Assembly (NCBI RefSeq): GCF_021729865.1
Contig: NZ_CP063400.1
Coordinates: 4,030,001 to 4,094,000, forward strand
Origin: Hydrogenophaga sp. SL48
GTDB taxonomy: Bacteria; Pseudomonadota; Gammaproteobacteria; Burkholderiales; Burkholderiaceae_C
Reading direction: 5' to 3'
Length of the DNA stretch: 64,000 nt
Part shown: positions 23,785 to 32,976 of the stretch, one piece after another
Layout of the letters: every line of letters begins with the position of its first letter
Numbering within the stretch: position 1 is the first letter of the stretch
Program-made: the position numbers and the translations under genes
Notes under the pieces: generated by a model
Seen by the model: the letters and a program-made list of their open reading frames with translations, nothing else
Told to the model about the DNA's origin: nothing
Databases searched by the model: none

Positions 23785-25071
23785 ATGCCGTCGCCCCGTG
23801 TCCTTCCCCCCCGTCTGATCCCTTGCCTCGCTGCGTTCGGCCTGCTGCTGGGCAGCGCCTGGACGGCCCAGGCCCACGCCGCCGGCGCTTCGGCCTACGC
23901 CACCCGGGGCGAATGCGCCGGCTACCCGCGCGTGGCGCTGACCGCGCCCAAAGGCTGGTGCGTGGGCCTCGTGGCCGACGCGCGCGACGGCCTGCTGATG
24001 CCGCGGCGCCTGCTCGAGGTGTCGCCAGGGCGTTTCTGGATCACCGACATGGGCACCTGGGACGCGCACCGGGGCCGCCTGCTGGAACTCAACACCGCCG
24101 GACAACCCGGCGACAAGGGCCGCGTGCGCGTGCTGGCCAGGGGCCTGGACCGGCCGCACGGCCTGGTCCGGGGCCCCGACGGGCGCATCTACATCGCCGA
24201 AGCCGGCACCATCTGGCGCACGCCACTGGCCAACATCGAACGCGAAGACGTGCTGCGCGACCTGCCCAGCGACGGCGCGCACCCGCTCAAGGAACTGGTG
24301 TTCGGGCGGAGGGGGCGGTTTTTCCTGAACATGGGATCGGCCACCGACGCCTGCCGCGACGAACAGCAGCAGCAAGCCATGCCCTGCCCCGAAGCCACCG
24401 GCCCGCGCCCGCGTGCCGCCGTGTACGAGGTGCACCTGGGCGGCCCCGATTTCAAGCTGCAGGTGTTCCGCCCGTTCTCGCTGGGCTTGCGCAATTCGCT
24501 GGGCCTGGCGCTGACGCAGGACACCACCAACGGTGCCGAGCGCCTCTGGCAGGCGGAAAACTCGGTGGACTACATCGACAACCAGTTGCCCGGCGAGGAG
24601 CTCAACGAACTGCGTCGCGGCACCCACCACGGCTGGCCCTACTGCGTGAGCATCGAGGCAGGCCGCGGCGTGCCGGCCCGCGGCTACGAAGCGCGCGCGC
24701 GCTGCGACACCCCCGATCACCAGGCCCCGTACGACACCTGGCCGGCCCATGTGGCACCGCTGCAACTGCTGGCCGTGCCACCCGTCGCGGCGGGCCAGCC
24801 GGAGCTGCCCTGGAGCGGCCGGCTGCTCGCGGTCTGGCACGGCCACCGGGCACCGGGGCACCGCATCGTGGCCTGGCGGCTCGGCCCGGACGGCCGCCCC
24901 GCCGGCGAACGCGAGAACATCGTCTCGGGCTGGCTCGCCATGCCCGGGCTGCGCCCCCTGGGCAACCCCGCCGGCATCACGCTCGACAGCCAGGGGCGGC
25001 TCTGGGTGGTCGAAGACCGCAACCGCACGGTGCTGGTGGTGGCCCCCGACAGCGCGCCCGGCGCCCCGTAA
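23785..25071 (+). CDS. Exported PQQ-dependent sugar dehydrogenase-like beta-propeller protein
   Basis: This 428-residue protein has a signal peptide (residues about 10-32, CLAAFGLLLGSAWTAQAHA). The fold looks like the six-bladed propeller of the glucose/sorbosone dehydrogenase family, judged from repeated blades such as GLDRPHGLVRGPDGRIYIAEAG and LRNSLGLAL and a final GNPAGITLDSQGRLWVVEDRN. The substrate is unknown. A monoheme cytochrome c gene follows 134 bp downstream and is a natural electron acceptor. Confidence 0.75.
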   Translation: MPSPRVLPPRLIPCLAAFGLLLGSAWTAQAHAAGASAYATRGECAGYPRVALTAPKGWCVGLVADARDGLLMPRRLLEVSPGRFWITDMGTWDAHRGRLLELNTAGQPGDKGRVRVLARGLDRPHGLVRGPDGRIYIAEAGTIWRTPLANIEREDVLRDLPSDGAHPLKELVFGRRGRFFLNMGSATDACRDEQQQQAMPCPEATGPRPRAAVYEVHLGGPDFKLQVFRPFSLGLRNSLGLALTQDTTNGAERLWQAENSVDYIDNQLPGEELNELRRGTHHGWPYCVSIEAGRGVPARGYEARARCDTPDHQAPYDTWPAHVAPLQLLAVPPVAAGQPELPWSGRLLAVWHGHRAPGHRIVAWRLGPDGRPAGERENIVSGWLAMPGLRPLGNPAGITLDSQGRLWVVEDRNRTVLVVAPDSAPGAP

Positions 25072-25205
25072 GCCGGGGGCGTGGCGTGCGGGCCACCGCA
25101 TGTCTCAAGTTGCGACGGAGGTGGCGCGCCTTGACAAGGATCAATCCAGTGCAGGAACGGGCTGATAGCCTGAGGTCATTCCCTCAAAAACCACTGGAGT
25201 TCCCC

Positions 25206-25586
25206 ATGAAACGCAGCCTGCTTTCACTGTCCCTCGTTCTCCTGACCGCGCCCGCCTGGGCCGCCCCCGCCGACGACGAGGCCGCCCTCAAACTCGCCAC
25301 CGGCAGCGGCTGCATGGCCTGTCACCACATCGAGCCGGGCGCCAAAGGCCCCAACGGTCTGCCACCCATCGGCCCGGCCTGGCGCGACGTGTCGGCCAAA
25401 TACAAGAGCGTGAAGGGCGCGCAGCAGCAGCTGACCGCCACCGTGCTCGCCGGCTCCAGCCCCTACGAGAGCCACTGGAAAGACAAGGTGAGCGGCCTGG
25501 CGATGCCGCCGAACAAGGTCGCCATCTCGTCGGCCGACGCGGCCCAGCTGGTGTCCTGGATCCTCGCGCTGGACGTCAAGAAGTAA
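25206..25586 (+). CDS. Periplasmic monoheme cytochrome c (c551/c552 type)
   Basis: This 126-residue precursor begins MKRSLLSLSLVLLTAPAWA, a clear signal peptide cleaved after residue 19. The heme motif is CMACH (Cys36, Cys39, His40), and the likely axial Met lies in GLAMPPNKVA. The mature size, about 11 kDa, fits cytochrome c551-like electron carriers. It is convergent with the uracil-DNA glycosylase gene. Confidence 0.9.
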   Translation: MKRSLLSLSLVLLTAPAWAAPADDEAALKLATGSGCMACHHIEPGAKGPNGLPPIGPAWRDVSAKYKSVKGAQQQLTATVLAGSSPYESHWKDKVSGLAMPPNKVAISSADAAQLVSWILALDVKK

Positions 25587-25595
25587 AAGACGGCC

Positions 25596-26483
25596 TCAGC
25601 CCGCCGCTCCCTGCGCCGTCTCCATGGCCAGGCACAGGTCTGCCCAGGCCTTGGCCTTGTCGGCCGGGGTGCGCAGCAGGTAGGCGGGGTGGTAGGTGAC
25701 GATGACCGACACGCCCTCGTAGCGGTGCACGCGCCCGCGCAGGCGACCGATGGGTTCGTCGGTGCGCAGCAGCGACTGCACCGCAAAACGCCCCATGGCG
25801 ACGATGATCTTCGGCCGCACCAGCGCCACCTGCCGCGCAAGATAGGGCTCGCACTGCGCGACCTCGGCCGGCTGCGGGTTGCGGTTGGCCGGTGGGCGGC
25901 ACTTGAGCACGTTGGCGATGTAGGCGCCCTGGGCGCCCTCGCCCGAGCGGCCGCGGCCCACGGCGCGCAGCATGTTGTCGAGCAGCTGGCCGGCCGCTCC
26001 CACAAAGGGCTCGCCCTGCAGGTCCTCGTTTTCACCCGGCGCCTCACCGACGATCATCCAGTCGGCCTGCCTGTCGCCCACGCCGAACACGGTGTTGCGC
26101 CGGCTCTTGCACAGGCCGCAGGCCTCGCAACCAGCGACGGTGGATTGCAGCGTGGCCCAGTCCATGGCGGCGACGTCGGCCGGGCGCTGGCGCTCGGCCG
26201 GTGCCACCACGGGTGCGGCGGCGGGTGCGGGCACCACCGGCGGCGCCACGGGTGCTCGCACCGGCGCTGCGACGGCCGCCACCGGCGGGCGAGCGGGTGC
26301 TGGCGGCGCGGCATCCGGCCCGGCGACCGGGGCGGCCTCGACGCTGGCCTCCGGCGCCACGGCGCGGGGCGCCCAGACCTTGACGCCCATCTCGGCCAGC
26401 ATGGCGCGCTGGCGCGCGTCGAGCCGGGGCACGAAGGAGGTGGCGGCCTGATCGTCGTCGGTGGGGGTGTTCATGTCGGTCAT
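25596..26483 (-). CDS. Uracil-DNA glycosylase, family 4 (Fe-S type), with Pro/Ala linker
   Basis: This 295-residue protein removes uracil from DNA. The catalytic domain starts near residue 125 with CEACGLCKSR (two cluster Cys) and VGEAPGENEDLQGEPFVGAA, and further Cys lie in NVLKCRPPANRNP and QCEPYLA. The final motif is VIVTYHPAYLLR. Residues about 45-110 are Ala/Pro-rich and probably disordered. The start at 26483 (MTDMNTPTDDDQ) overlaps the rimI stop by 4 bp, so it is coupled to rimI and tsaB. Confidence 0.9.
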   Translation of the reverse strand: MTDMNTPTDDDQAATSFVPRLDARQRAMLAEMGVKVWAPRAVAPEASVEAAPVAGPDAAPPAPARPPVAAVAAPVRAPVAPPVVPAPAAAPVVAPAERQRPADVAAMDWATLQSTVAGCEACGLCKSRRNTVFGVGDRQADWMIVGEAPGENEDLQGEPFVGAAGQLLDNMLRAVGRGRSGEGAQGAYIANVLKCRPPANRNPQPAEVAQCEPYLARQVALVRPKIIVAMGRFAVQSLLRTDEPIGRLRGRVHRYEGVSVIVTYHPAYLLRTPADKAKAWADLCLAMETAQGAAG

Positions 26484-27088
26484 CGGGATTCTCCTGCGCC
26501 ACCGGCGACCAGGTTCAGGCTCATCACCACCGCGTCTTCGCGCTGCAGTTGCCCCGCGGGGTAGTAGGCGCGGCGCAGGCCAACCTGCTGGAAACCGTAG
26601 CGCTGGTACAGCGACCGGGCCGGCGCGTTGCTGGCACGCACCTCCAGCCACAGCCACTGCGCCCGCTGGCCGCGCGACCACAGGGCGAGCGCGTCCAGCA
26701 TGAAGCGGGCCCAGCCCTGGCGCTGCTGCGACGGCGCGACGGTGATGTTGAGCAGGTGCACCTCGTCCACGCCCGGCATGGCCACCAGGTAGCCCAGCAG
26801 CACGCGCCCGTCGACGCGACGCGGGTGCGGCGTCTCGCCGGGCAGCGCCTCGCCGAGCAACAGCACGGCCGGGTACCCCGAGGCGAGCGAGTCGGCGAAG
26901 TGCCGGCGCGACCAGGGGTGGGTGTAGGCCAGTTTTTCGACCTCGTGCACCGTGTCCAGATCGGCCTCGGTCATCGGTTCGAAGGCCACGCGGCGCTGGG
27001 GGTGGGCGTCGGGCGCGGCCGGCCAGCCGCGCAGGGCGGCACCGGGCATGACAACCCCTGAGGAACCGGCGGCCTGGGACTGCGACAT
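26480..27088 (-). CDS. rimI: Ribosomal-protein-alanine N-acetyltransferase
   Basis: This 202-residue GNAT acetyltransferase is predicted to acetylate the N-terminus of ribosomal protein S18. The acetyl-CoA loop is seen as VAPSQQRQGWARFMLDAL, and the C-terminal segment LYQRYGFQQVGLRRAYY is typical. The start at 27088 has a GAGG sequence about 8 nt upstream. A GTG at 27106 that would overlap tsaB is the alternative. About 40 extra N-terminal residues precede the conserved domain. Confidence 0.88.
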   Translation of the reverse strand: MSQSQAAGSSGVVMPGAALRGWPAAPDAHPQRRVAFEPMTEADLDTVHEVEKLAYTHPWSRRHFADSLASGYPAVLLLGEALPGETPHPRRVDGRVLLGYLVAMPGVDEVHLLNITVAPSQQRQGWARFMLDALALWSRGQRAQWLWLEVRASNAPARSLYQRYGFQQVGLRRAYYPAGQLQREDAVVMSLNLVAGGAGESR

Positions 27089-27098
27089 CACCTGCGCC

Positions 27099-27899
27099 TC
27101 AAGCACCTAACGGCGCGGGCCGCTGGGCGGCCTGTTCCAGGCGCAGCCGTTCGCGCTCGGCCGTGGTCCGCGCGACCTGGTCGCGCACGTACAGCGGCAA
27201 GGCGTCCTGCGCGGCCACGGCCCGGCCGGCGGCCAGCAGCGCTGGCGCGAGTGCCAGCAGGGCCGCCGCCGTGGGCAGCGCGCGCTCGCGCGGCCCGGGC
27301 AGGTCGGCCAGCCCGGCGGCGTAGGGCTCGAACACATTGCCCGCCAGCAGGCAGTCGCCCGCCTCCAGCGACACCCCCGCCGGCAGGCTCTGGCGCAGGT
27401 GCGCGCCGAGCAGGGCGGGCGCACACAGGCGCGGCGGCTGCAGCGGCGTGGCTTCCAGGCCCAGCGGGCCGCAGGCGTGGAGCGCCACATACATCTCGTC
27501 CATGCGGGCGTCGAGCAGGGCCGCGATCACGGTCGGCAGTGGCAGGCCGGCCATCACGCGCTGTTCGCGCGCCGCTTCGGCCAGGGCCAGCAAGGTGTCC
27601 ACCGGCAGCACCGGCAGACCACCCGCGCCGTACGCCAGCCCCTGGGCCACCGCGCAAGCGGTGCGCAGGCCGGTGAACGAGCCCGGGCCGCGACCGAACA
27701 CGATCGCGTCCAGGCTGTGCAAGGCCCAGCCGGCCTGGGCCAGCAGGGACTGCACCGTGGGCAGCAGCGTGGCCGAGGACTGCGCCGCACCCGGCCCGCT
27801 GTAGCGCCAGACCGGCTCGCCCGGCGCGCCGCTGCCCAGCGCCACCGAGAGGATGTCGGTGCTGGAGTCGATGGCGAGCAGGCGCGGTAAAGAAGGCAT
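27099..27899 (-). CDS. tsaB: tRNA threonylcarbamoyladenosine biosynthesis protein TsaB
   Basis: This 266-residue ASKHA-fold protein is a partner of TsaD/TsaE in making t6A at position 37 of tRNAs. It begins MPSLPRLLAIDSSTDILSVA and has the GRGPGSFTGLRTACAVAQGLAYG segment typical of TsaB. A start 9 bp further upstream (27908) is possible. It is the first gene of the tsaB-rimI-udg operon and is divergent from dacB. tsaC lies a few kilobases away. Confidence 0.93.
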   Translation of the reverse strand: MPSLPRLLAIDSSTDILSVALGSGAPGEPVWRYSGPGAAQSSATLLPTVQSLLAQAGWALHSLDAIVFGRGPGSFTGLRTACAVAQGLAYGAGGLPVLPVDTLLALAEAAREQRVMAGLPLPTVIAALLDARMDEMYVALHACGPLGLEATPLQPPRLCAPALLGAHLRQSLPAGVSLEAGDCLLAGNVFEPYAAGLADLPGPRERALPTAAALLALAPALLAAGRAVAAQDALPLYVRDQVARTTAERERLRLEQAAQRPAPLGA

Positions 27900-27943
27900 G
27901 AGGGGCATTATCGGCGAGGGTCCGCGCCCATAATCGCGGCTCC

Positions 27944-29557
27944 ATGACCTGCCTCCCCCCTCTGCGCTTCGCTGCGATCGCCTTGTTCGCCGCCCTCTCC
28001 CTGCCCCTGCTCGCGCAGGACAGCGATCTGGGCGCGGGCGAACCGAGGCCGGCACCCGAGGTTGACCTGACGGTGCCGCCGGCCGCGCCCGCGCCCGTGG
28101 TCGCCCTCCCCCGCCCGGTCGCGCCGCCCGAGGTCCGGGCGCTGGGAAACACCGGCCTGCCCGGCACCGTGCTCGCGGCGCTGCGGCGGGCGCAGGTGCC
28201 GGCCAGCGCCCTGTCGGCCCTGGTGCTCCCGGTCTCGGGCGAGGGGCCCGAACGCATCCGCCACCGCGCCGAGGTGCCGATCAACCCGGCCTCGGTGATG
28301 AAGCTGGTGACCACCTACGCGGCCATGGACCTGCTGGGGCCCGACTTCACCTGGTCCACGCGTTTTGCCACCGACGGCGTGGTCGACAAAGGCACGCTGC
28401 GCGGCAACCTCTACATCCAGGGCGGTGGCGACCCCAAGCTGGTGCTCGAACGCATCCAGGCGGCCTTTCAGTCGCTGCAGGACAAGGGGGTCGTGGTGGT
28501 GCTGGGCGACATGGTGCTCGACCACAGCGCCTTCGAGATCACGCCGCGCGACCCTGGCGCCTTCGACGGCGAGGCGCTGCGCCCCTACAACGCCAGCCCC
28601 GACGCGCTGCTGGTCAACTTCAAGTCGGTGGTGCTCAGGTTCATGCCCGACCCGGCGGCCGGCGTGGCCCGCGTGTTCAGCGAGCCGCCCATGGCCGGCC
28701 TGGCCATCGACGCCACGCTGCCACTCTCGCGCGGCGGCTGCGGCGACTGGCGCGGCGCCATCGCCGCACGTTTTGACGACGTGAACGCGATCCGCTTCGA
28801 GGGCCGCTACCCCCTGAGCTGCGGCGACAAGGAATGGCCGGTGGCCTACCAGGACCCGGCCAGCTACGCCGCGCGTGCGCTCGAAGGCCTGTGGCGCAAC
28901 AGCGGCGGCGCGCTCACCGGCCAGGTGCGCACCGGCGCCACGCCGGCCCGTGCGCGGTTGCTGCACGAGGCCCGCTCGCTGCCGCTGTCCGAGATCATCG
29001 CGGACGTCAACCAGTGGAGCAACAACGTGATGGCCCAGCAGGTGTTCCTCACGCTGGGGCAGCTGGCGCCGGCCCGGGTGAATTCGATGACCGTGCCGCG
29101 CGGGCGCCTCACGCCGGTGCGGCCCGGTCGACTGGAGCGCTCGCGCGAGATCCTGGGCCGCTGGTGGAAAACCACTTTCGGCATCCGCCACGCCACGCCG
29201 GTGATGGAGAACGGCTCGGGCCTGTCGCGGATCGAGCGCATCACGCCCGACGCCCTGGGCGCGTTGCTGCGCCACGCGGCACGCCACCCGCAGGGCGAGA
29301 AATTCGTGCAGTCGCTCTCGGTGGCGGGCATCAAGGGCACGGCCGCGCGCATCGGGCGTTCACCCGACAGCCTGGTGCACGGCAACGCCTGGCTGAAAAC
29401 CGGCACGCTGCGCGACGTGACCGGCATCGCCGGGTACGTGAACGCGGGCCACGGCGCGCGCTACGCGGTGGTGGGCTTCATCAACCACCCCAACGCGGTG
29501 GCGGCCCGCCCGGCGCTGGACGCGCTGGTGGAGTGGACGGCGAATCTGCCTGACTGA
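27944..29557 (+). CDS. dacB: D-alanyl-D-alanine carboxypeptidase/endopeptidase (PBP4)
   Basis: This 537-residue periplasmic peptidase trims peptidoglycan. The signal peptide spans about residues 5-24 and is followed by a Pro-rich stretch. The catalytic motifs are SVMK (Ser117, Lys120), SNN in QWSNNVMAQQVF, and KTG in WLKTGTLRDVTG. The large insertion between the first two motifs is characteristic of the class C PBP4 group. Confidence 0.94.
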   Translation: MTCLPPLRFAAIALFAALSLPLLAQDSDLGAGEPRPAPEVDLTVPPAAPAPVVALPRPVAPPEVRALGNTGLPGTVLAALRRAQVPASALSALVLPVSGEGPERIRHRAEVPINPASVMKLVTTYAAMDLLGPDFTWSTRFATDGVVDKGTLRGNLYIQGGGDPKLVLERIQAAFQSLQDKGVVVVLGDMVLDHSAFEITPRDPGAFDGEALRPYNASPDALLVNFKSVVLRFMPDPAAGVARVFSEPPMAGLAIDATLPLSRGGCGDWRGAIAARFDDVNAIRFEGRYPLSCGDKEWPVAYQDPASYAARALEGLWRNSGGALTGQVRTGATPARARLLHEARSLPLSEIIADVNQWSNNVMAQQVFLTLGQLAPARVNSMTVPRGRLTPVRPGRLERSREILGRWWKTTFGIRHATPVMENGSGLSRIERITPDALGALLRHAARHPQGEKFVQSLSVAGIKGTAARIGRSPDSLVHGNAWLKTGTLRDVTGIAGYVNAGHGARYAVVGFINHPNAVAARPALDALVEWTANLPD

Positions 29558-29559
29558 GT

Positions 29560-29680
29560 CCCCCCCCGCAGCGCTGCGCGCTACCCCCCAGGGGGCGGCA
29601 CTGGCCGTCTGGCAAAGCCAGCCCGGCGGTGCCCTGGGCTGGGCTGCTTCACTCGTTGCGGGTGGTGCTCCGGCAACGTG
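29560..29680 (+). repeat. Dispersed 3'-end repeat, long form, copy h
   Basis: This sense-oriented long-form copy begins right after the dacB stop codon. The core and the extended tail (GGGCTGCTTCACTCGTTGCG) parallel copy b. The third palindrome is CTGGCAAAGCCAG instead of CCGGCAAAGCCGG, a compensated change that keeps the stem. Confidence 0.75.
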
Positions 29681-29714
29681 AAAAACCGAGACGGGATTGC
29701 CGTCTGTTTCCGGT

Positions 29715-30032
29715 TCAGTACAGCCAGAGCGCCAGCGCCACCGCGCCGCACGCCCCCAGCACCCAGAACCCCCGGTGCCTCTGCTGCTGTTTTTCCAGCA
29801 TGGCGCGGGCCCTGCGGCGGTTCATCGCATCGTCCAGCACATCTTCGTCACACGCCTCGGCCTGCATGGTGCAGTAGTACTGGTGGCGCGTGGTCTCGTT
29901 GATGGCAAAGTCATCGTCGGAGGCGCTTCGGACGGTGAGGAAGGAGGGTTTCACGGTGGGCTCGGCGGTGTGCGGGCAGGGTCCGGAGCAACGCCCGGTG
30001 CGGCGGACGCTCGACGGTGTCTCCTGCTCCAT
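29715..30032 (-). CDS. Small hypothetical protein with C-terminal membrane anchor
   Basis: This 105-residue protein starts MEQETPSSVRRTGRCSGPCP. A short acidic stretch with paired Cys is followed by a basic helix (MNRRRARAMLEKQQQRHR) and one C-terminal membrane segment, GFWVLGACGAVALALWLY. This is the layout of a tail-anchored inner-membrane protein. The start at 30032 is chosen because upstream codons are Arg/Ala-rich without a conserved look. Family unknown. Confidence 0.5.
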   Translation of the reverse strand: MEQETPSSVRRTGRCSGPCPHTAEPTVKPSFLTVRSASDDDFAINETTRHQYYCTMQAEACDEDVLDDAMNRRRARAMLEKQQQRHRGFWVLGACGAVALALWLY

Positions 30033-30097
30033 CGGCCGCGACTGGCGTTTCTTGAACCTTTTTTGCAGCGCGCGTTGCGCCGCGTGCGCCCGCCGGG

Positions 30098-31108
30098 TCA
30101 GGCCGCGGCGCGCTGCAGCCGGTCGCGCACGCCGTCCCACTCCGCGCCTTCGGGCGGTGTTTCCACCCAGATCAGCTTCACGCCGGTGGCGTCCAGCTCG
30201 CGCAGCACCGCAAACAGCGCCTGCGCGGCGGCGGCGGCATCGTCGGGCATGCGGCGCTGGGGCACGCTGCGGGCGGCGCGCAGCGTGGCGCGCGCGTACA
30301 CGGCGATGTGTTTCGCGTCGGCACCGAGCACATCGAGCGCCGCCTGCAGTTGCTGCGCGGGCATGAGCCGCAACCTGGCGCGCGGCGCGTAGTGCGATTC
30401 GAGCGTGCCCGACGCGCGCGGAGCGGCCTCGTCACGCTCGCGCACCGGCTCGCCACAGGCGGCTTCGATCTGCGCGGGCGTGATCGCGCCGGGGCGCAGG
30501 AGCACCGGTGTGCCACGCGAACAATCGACGATGGTGGACTCGATGCCCACCGGGCAGGGGCCCCCGTCGAGGATGAGCAGCGCCTCGTCGGGCAAGGCCG
30601 CGAACTCGTCGGCCACGTGCGCGGCGGTGGTCGGGCTCACGCGCCCGAAGCGGTTGGCGCTGGGCGCGGCCACGCCGTGCACGCCGTGCGCCCGCGCCGC
30701 GACCAGCAGGGCCTGCGCCGCCGGGTGCGAGGGACAGCGCAGCCCCACCGAGTCCTGCCCGCCGGCCGCCACCGCCGCCACCTCGGGCCGGCGCGGCAGG
30801 ATGAGGGTGAGCGGGCCGGGCCAGAAGGCCTGCATGAGCGCGACCGCAAAGTCGGGCGCCTCGCGCGCGAACGGCGCCACGGCGGCGCGCCAGCCGTCCG
30901 CGGCGGCGGGCGGCAGGTGCACGATCAGCGGGTGGTCGCTCGGCCGGCCCTTGGCCTCGAAGATGCGCTGCACGGCGCTGGCGTTGCCCGCGTCGGCCGC
31001 CAGGCCGTAGACCGTTTCGGTCGGCATGCCCACCAGCGAGCCGGCGGCGAGGCGCCGGGCGGCGGCTTCAATGGCTGCCGGGTCGCTGGCGTTCAGGGTC
31101 AGGGGCAT
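30098..31108 (-). CDS. tsaC: L-threonylcarbamoyladenylate synthase (Sua5-type)
   Basis: This 336-residue enzyme makes threonylcarbamoyl-AMP from threonine, bicarbonate and ATP for t6A tRNA modification. The YrdC domain covers about residues 10-205, with LVGMPTETVYGLAADA and the KGRPSDHPLIVHL substrate-binding segment. A C-terminal Sua5 domain (residues about 215-336) makes this the long Sua5 form. It lies 9 bp after purK in the same direction, so it is probably part of the purE-purK-tsaC operon. Confidence 0.92.
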   Translation of the reverse strand: MPLTLNASDPAAIEAAARRLAAGSLVGMPTETVYGLAADAGNASAVQRIFEAKGRPSDHPLIVHLPPAAADGWRAAVAPFAREAPDFAVALMQAFWPGPLTLILPRRPEVAAVAAGGQDSVGLRCPSHPAAQALLVAARAHGVHGVAAPSANRFGRVSPTTAAHVADEFAALPDEALLILDGGPCPVGIESTIVDCSRGTPVLLRPGAITPAQIEAACGEPVRERDEAAPRASGTLESHYAPRARLRLMPAQQLQAALDVLGADAKHIAVYARATLRAARSVPQRRMPDDAAAAAQALFAVLRELDATGVKLIWVETPPEGAEWDGVRDRLQRAAA

Positions 31109-31117
31109 GGCAAGGGA

Positions 31118-32353
31118 TCAGGCGAGAGGGGGCAGACCCAGGAGCACCAGCACCTTCGCCGCCGTCTCGCGCACCTGCGCCACCGAGCCGCCGGTGATGT
31201 TCAGGTGGCCCATCTTGCGGCCCGGGCGGGCGCTGAGCTTGCCGTAGAGGTGCAGGTGGGTGCCCGGCAGCGCCAGCACCTGCGCCCAGGGCGGCGACAC
31301 CGGCTGCTCACTGGCCTGGGCGCGCACGCCGTTGGCGTTGAACCACAGGTCGCCCAGCAGGTTGACCATGATGGCCGGGCTGTGCTGGCGCGGGGTGGGC
31401 AGCGGCAGGCCGGCGAGCGCGCGCACCTGGGCCTCGAACTGCGACAGGTCGCAGGCGTTCTGCGTGTAGTGGCCGCTGTTGTGCGGACGCGGCGCCATCT
31501 CGTTGACGATCAGGTCGCTGCCGCCCGTGCCGTTGTCCACCACGAAGTACTCGACGCACAACACGCCCACGTAGTTCAGGTGGTTCGCGATGGCGACCGT
31601 GCTGGCCTGTGCGCGCGCCGCCAGATCGGCCGGAACGGCGCCTTCATGGACTTCGGTGATCGCGAGGATGCCGTCGTGGTGGGTGTTTTTTTGCACCGGG
31701 AAGGCGACCACCTGGCCGTCGGCGCCGCGCGCCACCAGCACAGAACATTCGCTCTGCAACGGCATCAGCTTTTCCAGCACGCAGGGCACGCGGCCCAGCT
31801 GCTCCCAGGCGGCGGCGAGTTCTTCGCGGGTCTTCACGCGGATCTGGCCCTTGCCGTCGTAACCCAGGCGCGCGGTCTTCACGATGCCGGGCAACAGATC
31901 GGCCGGCACCGCCGCCAGCAGCTCGGGCGTTTCAATGGCCGCGTAGGGCGCGGGGTAGACACCGCTGATCGGGCCGCAGGCCACGAAGTGCGCCTTCTCC
32001 TGGATGCGGTCCTGCGCCACCGCCACGCACGCCGACGACGGCGCCACCGGGCGGTGCGCACCCAGCGTGAGCAGCGCGGGCGCGGGCACGTTCTCGAACT
32101 CGGTGGTGATCGCGTCGCAGCGCTGCATCAGCTGCGCCAGGCCCTGCTCGTCGTCGTAGGGCGTGTCGATGTGGTAGTGGCTGATCAGCCCGGCCGGGCT
32201 GGCGGGATCGGGATCGAGCACCGCCGTGAAATAGCCCATGGCCTGCGCGGCCTGCACGAACATGCGGCCGAGCTGGCCGCCGCCCATGACACCCAGGGTC
32301 ATCTGCTGGCCACGGTCGGAGAGAGCGCCGGGCAAGAGGGGTTTGAGGCTCAT
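31118..32353 (-). CDS. purK: 5-(carboxyamino)imidazole ribonucleotide synthase
   Basis: This 411-residue ATP-grasp enzyme converts AIR, ATP and bicarbonate to N5-CAIR in purine synthesis. The N-terminal LGVMGGGQLGRMFVQAAQAMG is the family signature. KTARLGYDGKGQIRV is the ATP-grasp core, and VNEMAPRPHNSGHYT is the conserved active-site segment. It lies 4 bp downstream of purE. Confidence 0.96.
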   Translation of the reverse strand: MSLKPLLPGALSDRGQQMTLGVMGGGQLGRMFVQAAQAMGYFTAVLDPDPASPAGLISHYHIDTPYDDEQGLAQLMQRCDAITTEFENVPAPALLTLGAHRPVAPSSACVAVAQDRIQEKAHFVACGPISGVYPAPYAAIETPELLAAVPADLLPGIVKTARLGYDGKGQIRVKTREELAAAWEQLGRVPCVLEKLMPLQSECSVLVARGADGQVVAFPVQKNTHHDGILAITEVHEGAVPADLAARAQASTVAIANHLNYVGVLCVEYFVVDNGTGGSDLIVNEMAPRPHNSGHYTQNACDLSQFEAQVRALAGLPLPTPRQHSPAIMVNLLGDLWFNANGVRAQASEQPVSPPWAQVLALPGTHLHLYGKLSARPGRKMGHLNITGGSVAQVRETAAKVLVLLGLPPLA

Positions 32354-32357
32354 GGGA

Positions 32358-32846
32358 TCAGGTCGGCAGGGTCATGTTGCGCGCAGCTTCGGTCTGCGCG
32401 GTGCGGAAGGCTTCGAGCTGCGCGCGCAAAGCCGGGTTCTCGCTCGCCAGCATTGCCACGGCAAACAGCGCCGCGTTGGCCGCACCGGCGGCGCCGATGG
32501 CGAACGTGGCCACCGGCACGCCCTTGGGCATCTGCACGATGCTGTGCAGCGAATCGACACCCGACAACGCCTTGGACTGCACCGGCACGCCCAGCACCGG
32601 CACCACCGTCTTGGCGGCGATCATGCCCGGCAGGTGGGCGGCGCCACCCGCGCCCGCGATGATGGCTTTGAGCCCCCGGCCCACGGCCGCTTCGGCGTAG
32701 GCAAACATGTCGTCGGGCATGCGGTGCGCCGAGACCACGCGCGCCTCGTGCGATATGCCGAAGTCTTTGAGGATCTGCACGGCGTGCTGCATGGTGTCCC
32801 AGTCGCTGCTGGAACCCATGACCACGCCCACCTGGATGGAACTCAT
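32358..32846 (-). CDS. purE: N5-carboxyaminoimidazole ribonucleotide mutase
   Basis: This 162-residue class I PurE converts N5-CAIR to CAIR, the step after PurK. It begins [20 protein letters not shown] and has [13 protein letters not shown] and [15 protein letters not shown], the substrate-binding loops. The start at 32846 follows the family N-terminus. Longer in-frame extensions reach into the divergent promoter region and were rejected. Confidence 0.96.
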   Translation of the reverse strand: MSSIQVGVVMGSSSDWDTMQHAVQILKDFGISHEARVVSAHRMPDDMFAYAEAAVGRGLKAIIAGAGGAAHLPGMIAAKTVVPVLGVPVQSKALSGVDSLHSIVQMPKGVPVATFAIGAAGAANAALFAVAMLASENPALRAQLEAFRTAQTEAARNMTLPT

Positions 32847-32976
32847 GGGAAGGGGCTTTCTGCCGGGCTCGGACGGGCCGGCGGGTGCGGACGCGGTCGG
32901 GAAATCGGCCGCGCTCCGGTAAAGTGTCGATTTTACGTTTGCGCCCCTCCCGCCCCACAACAAGAACACCCACGCC

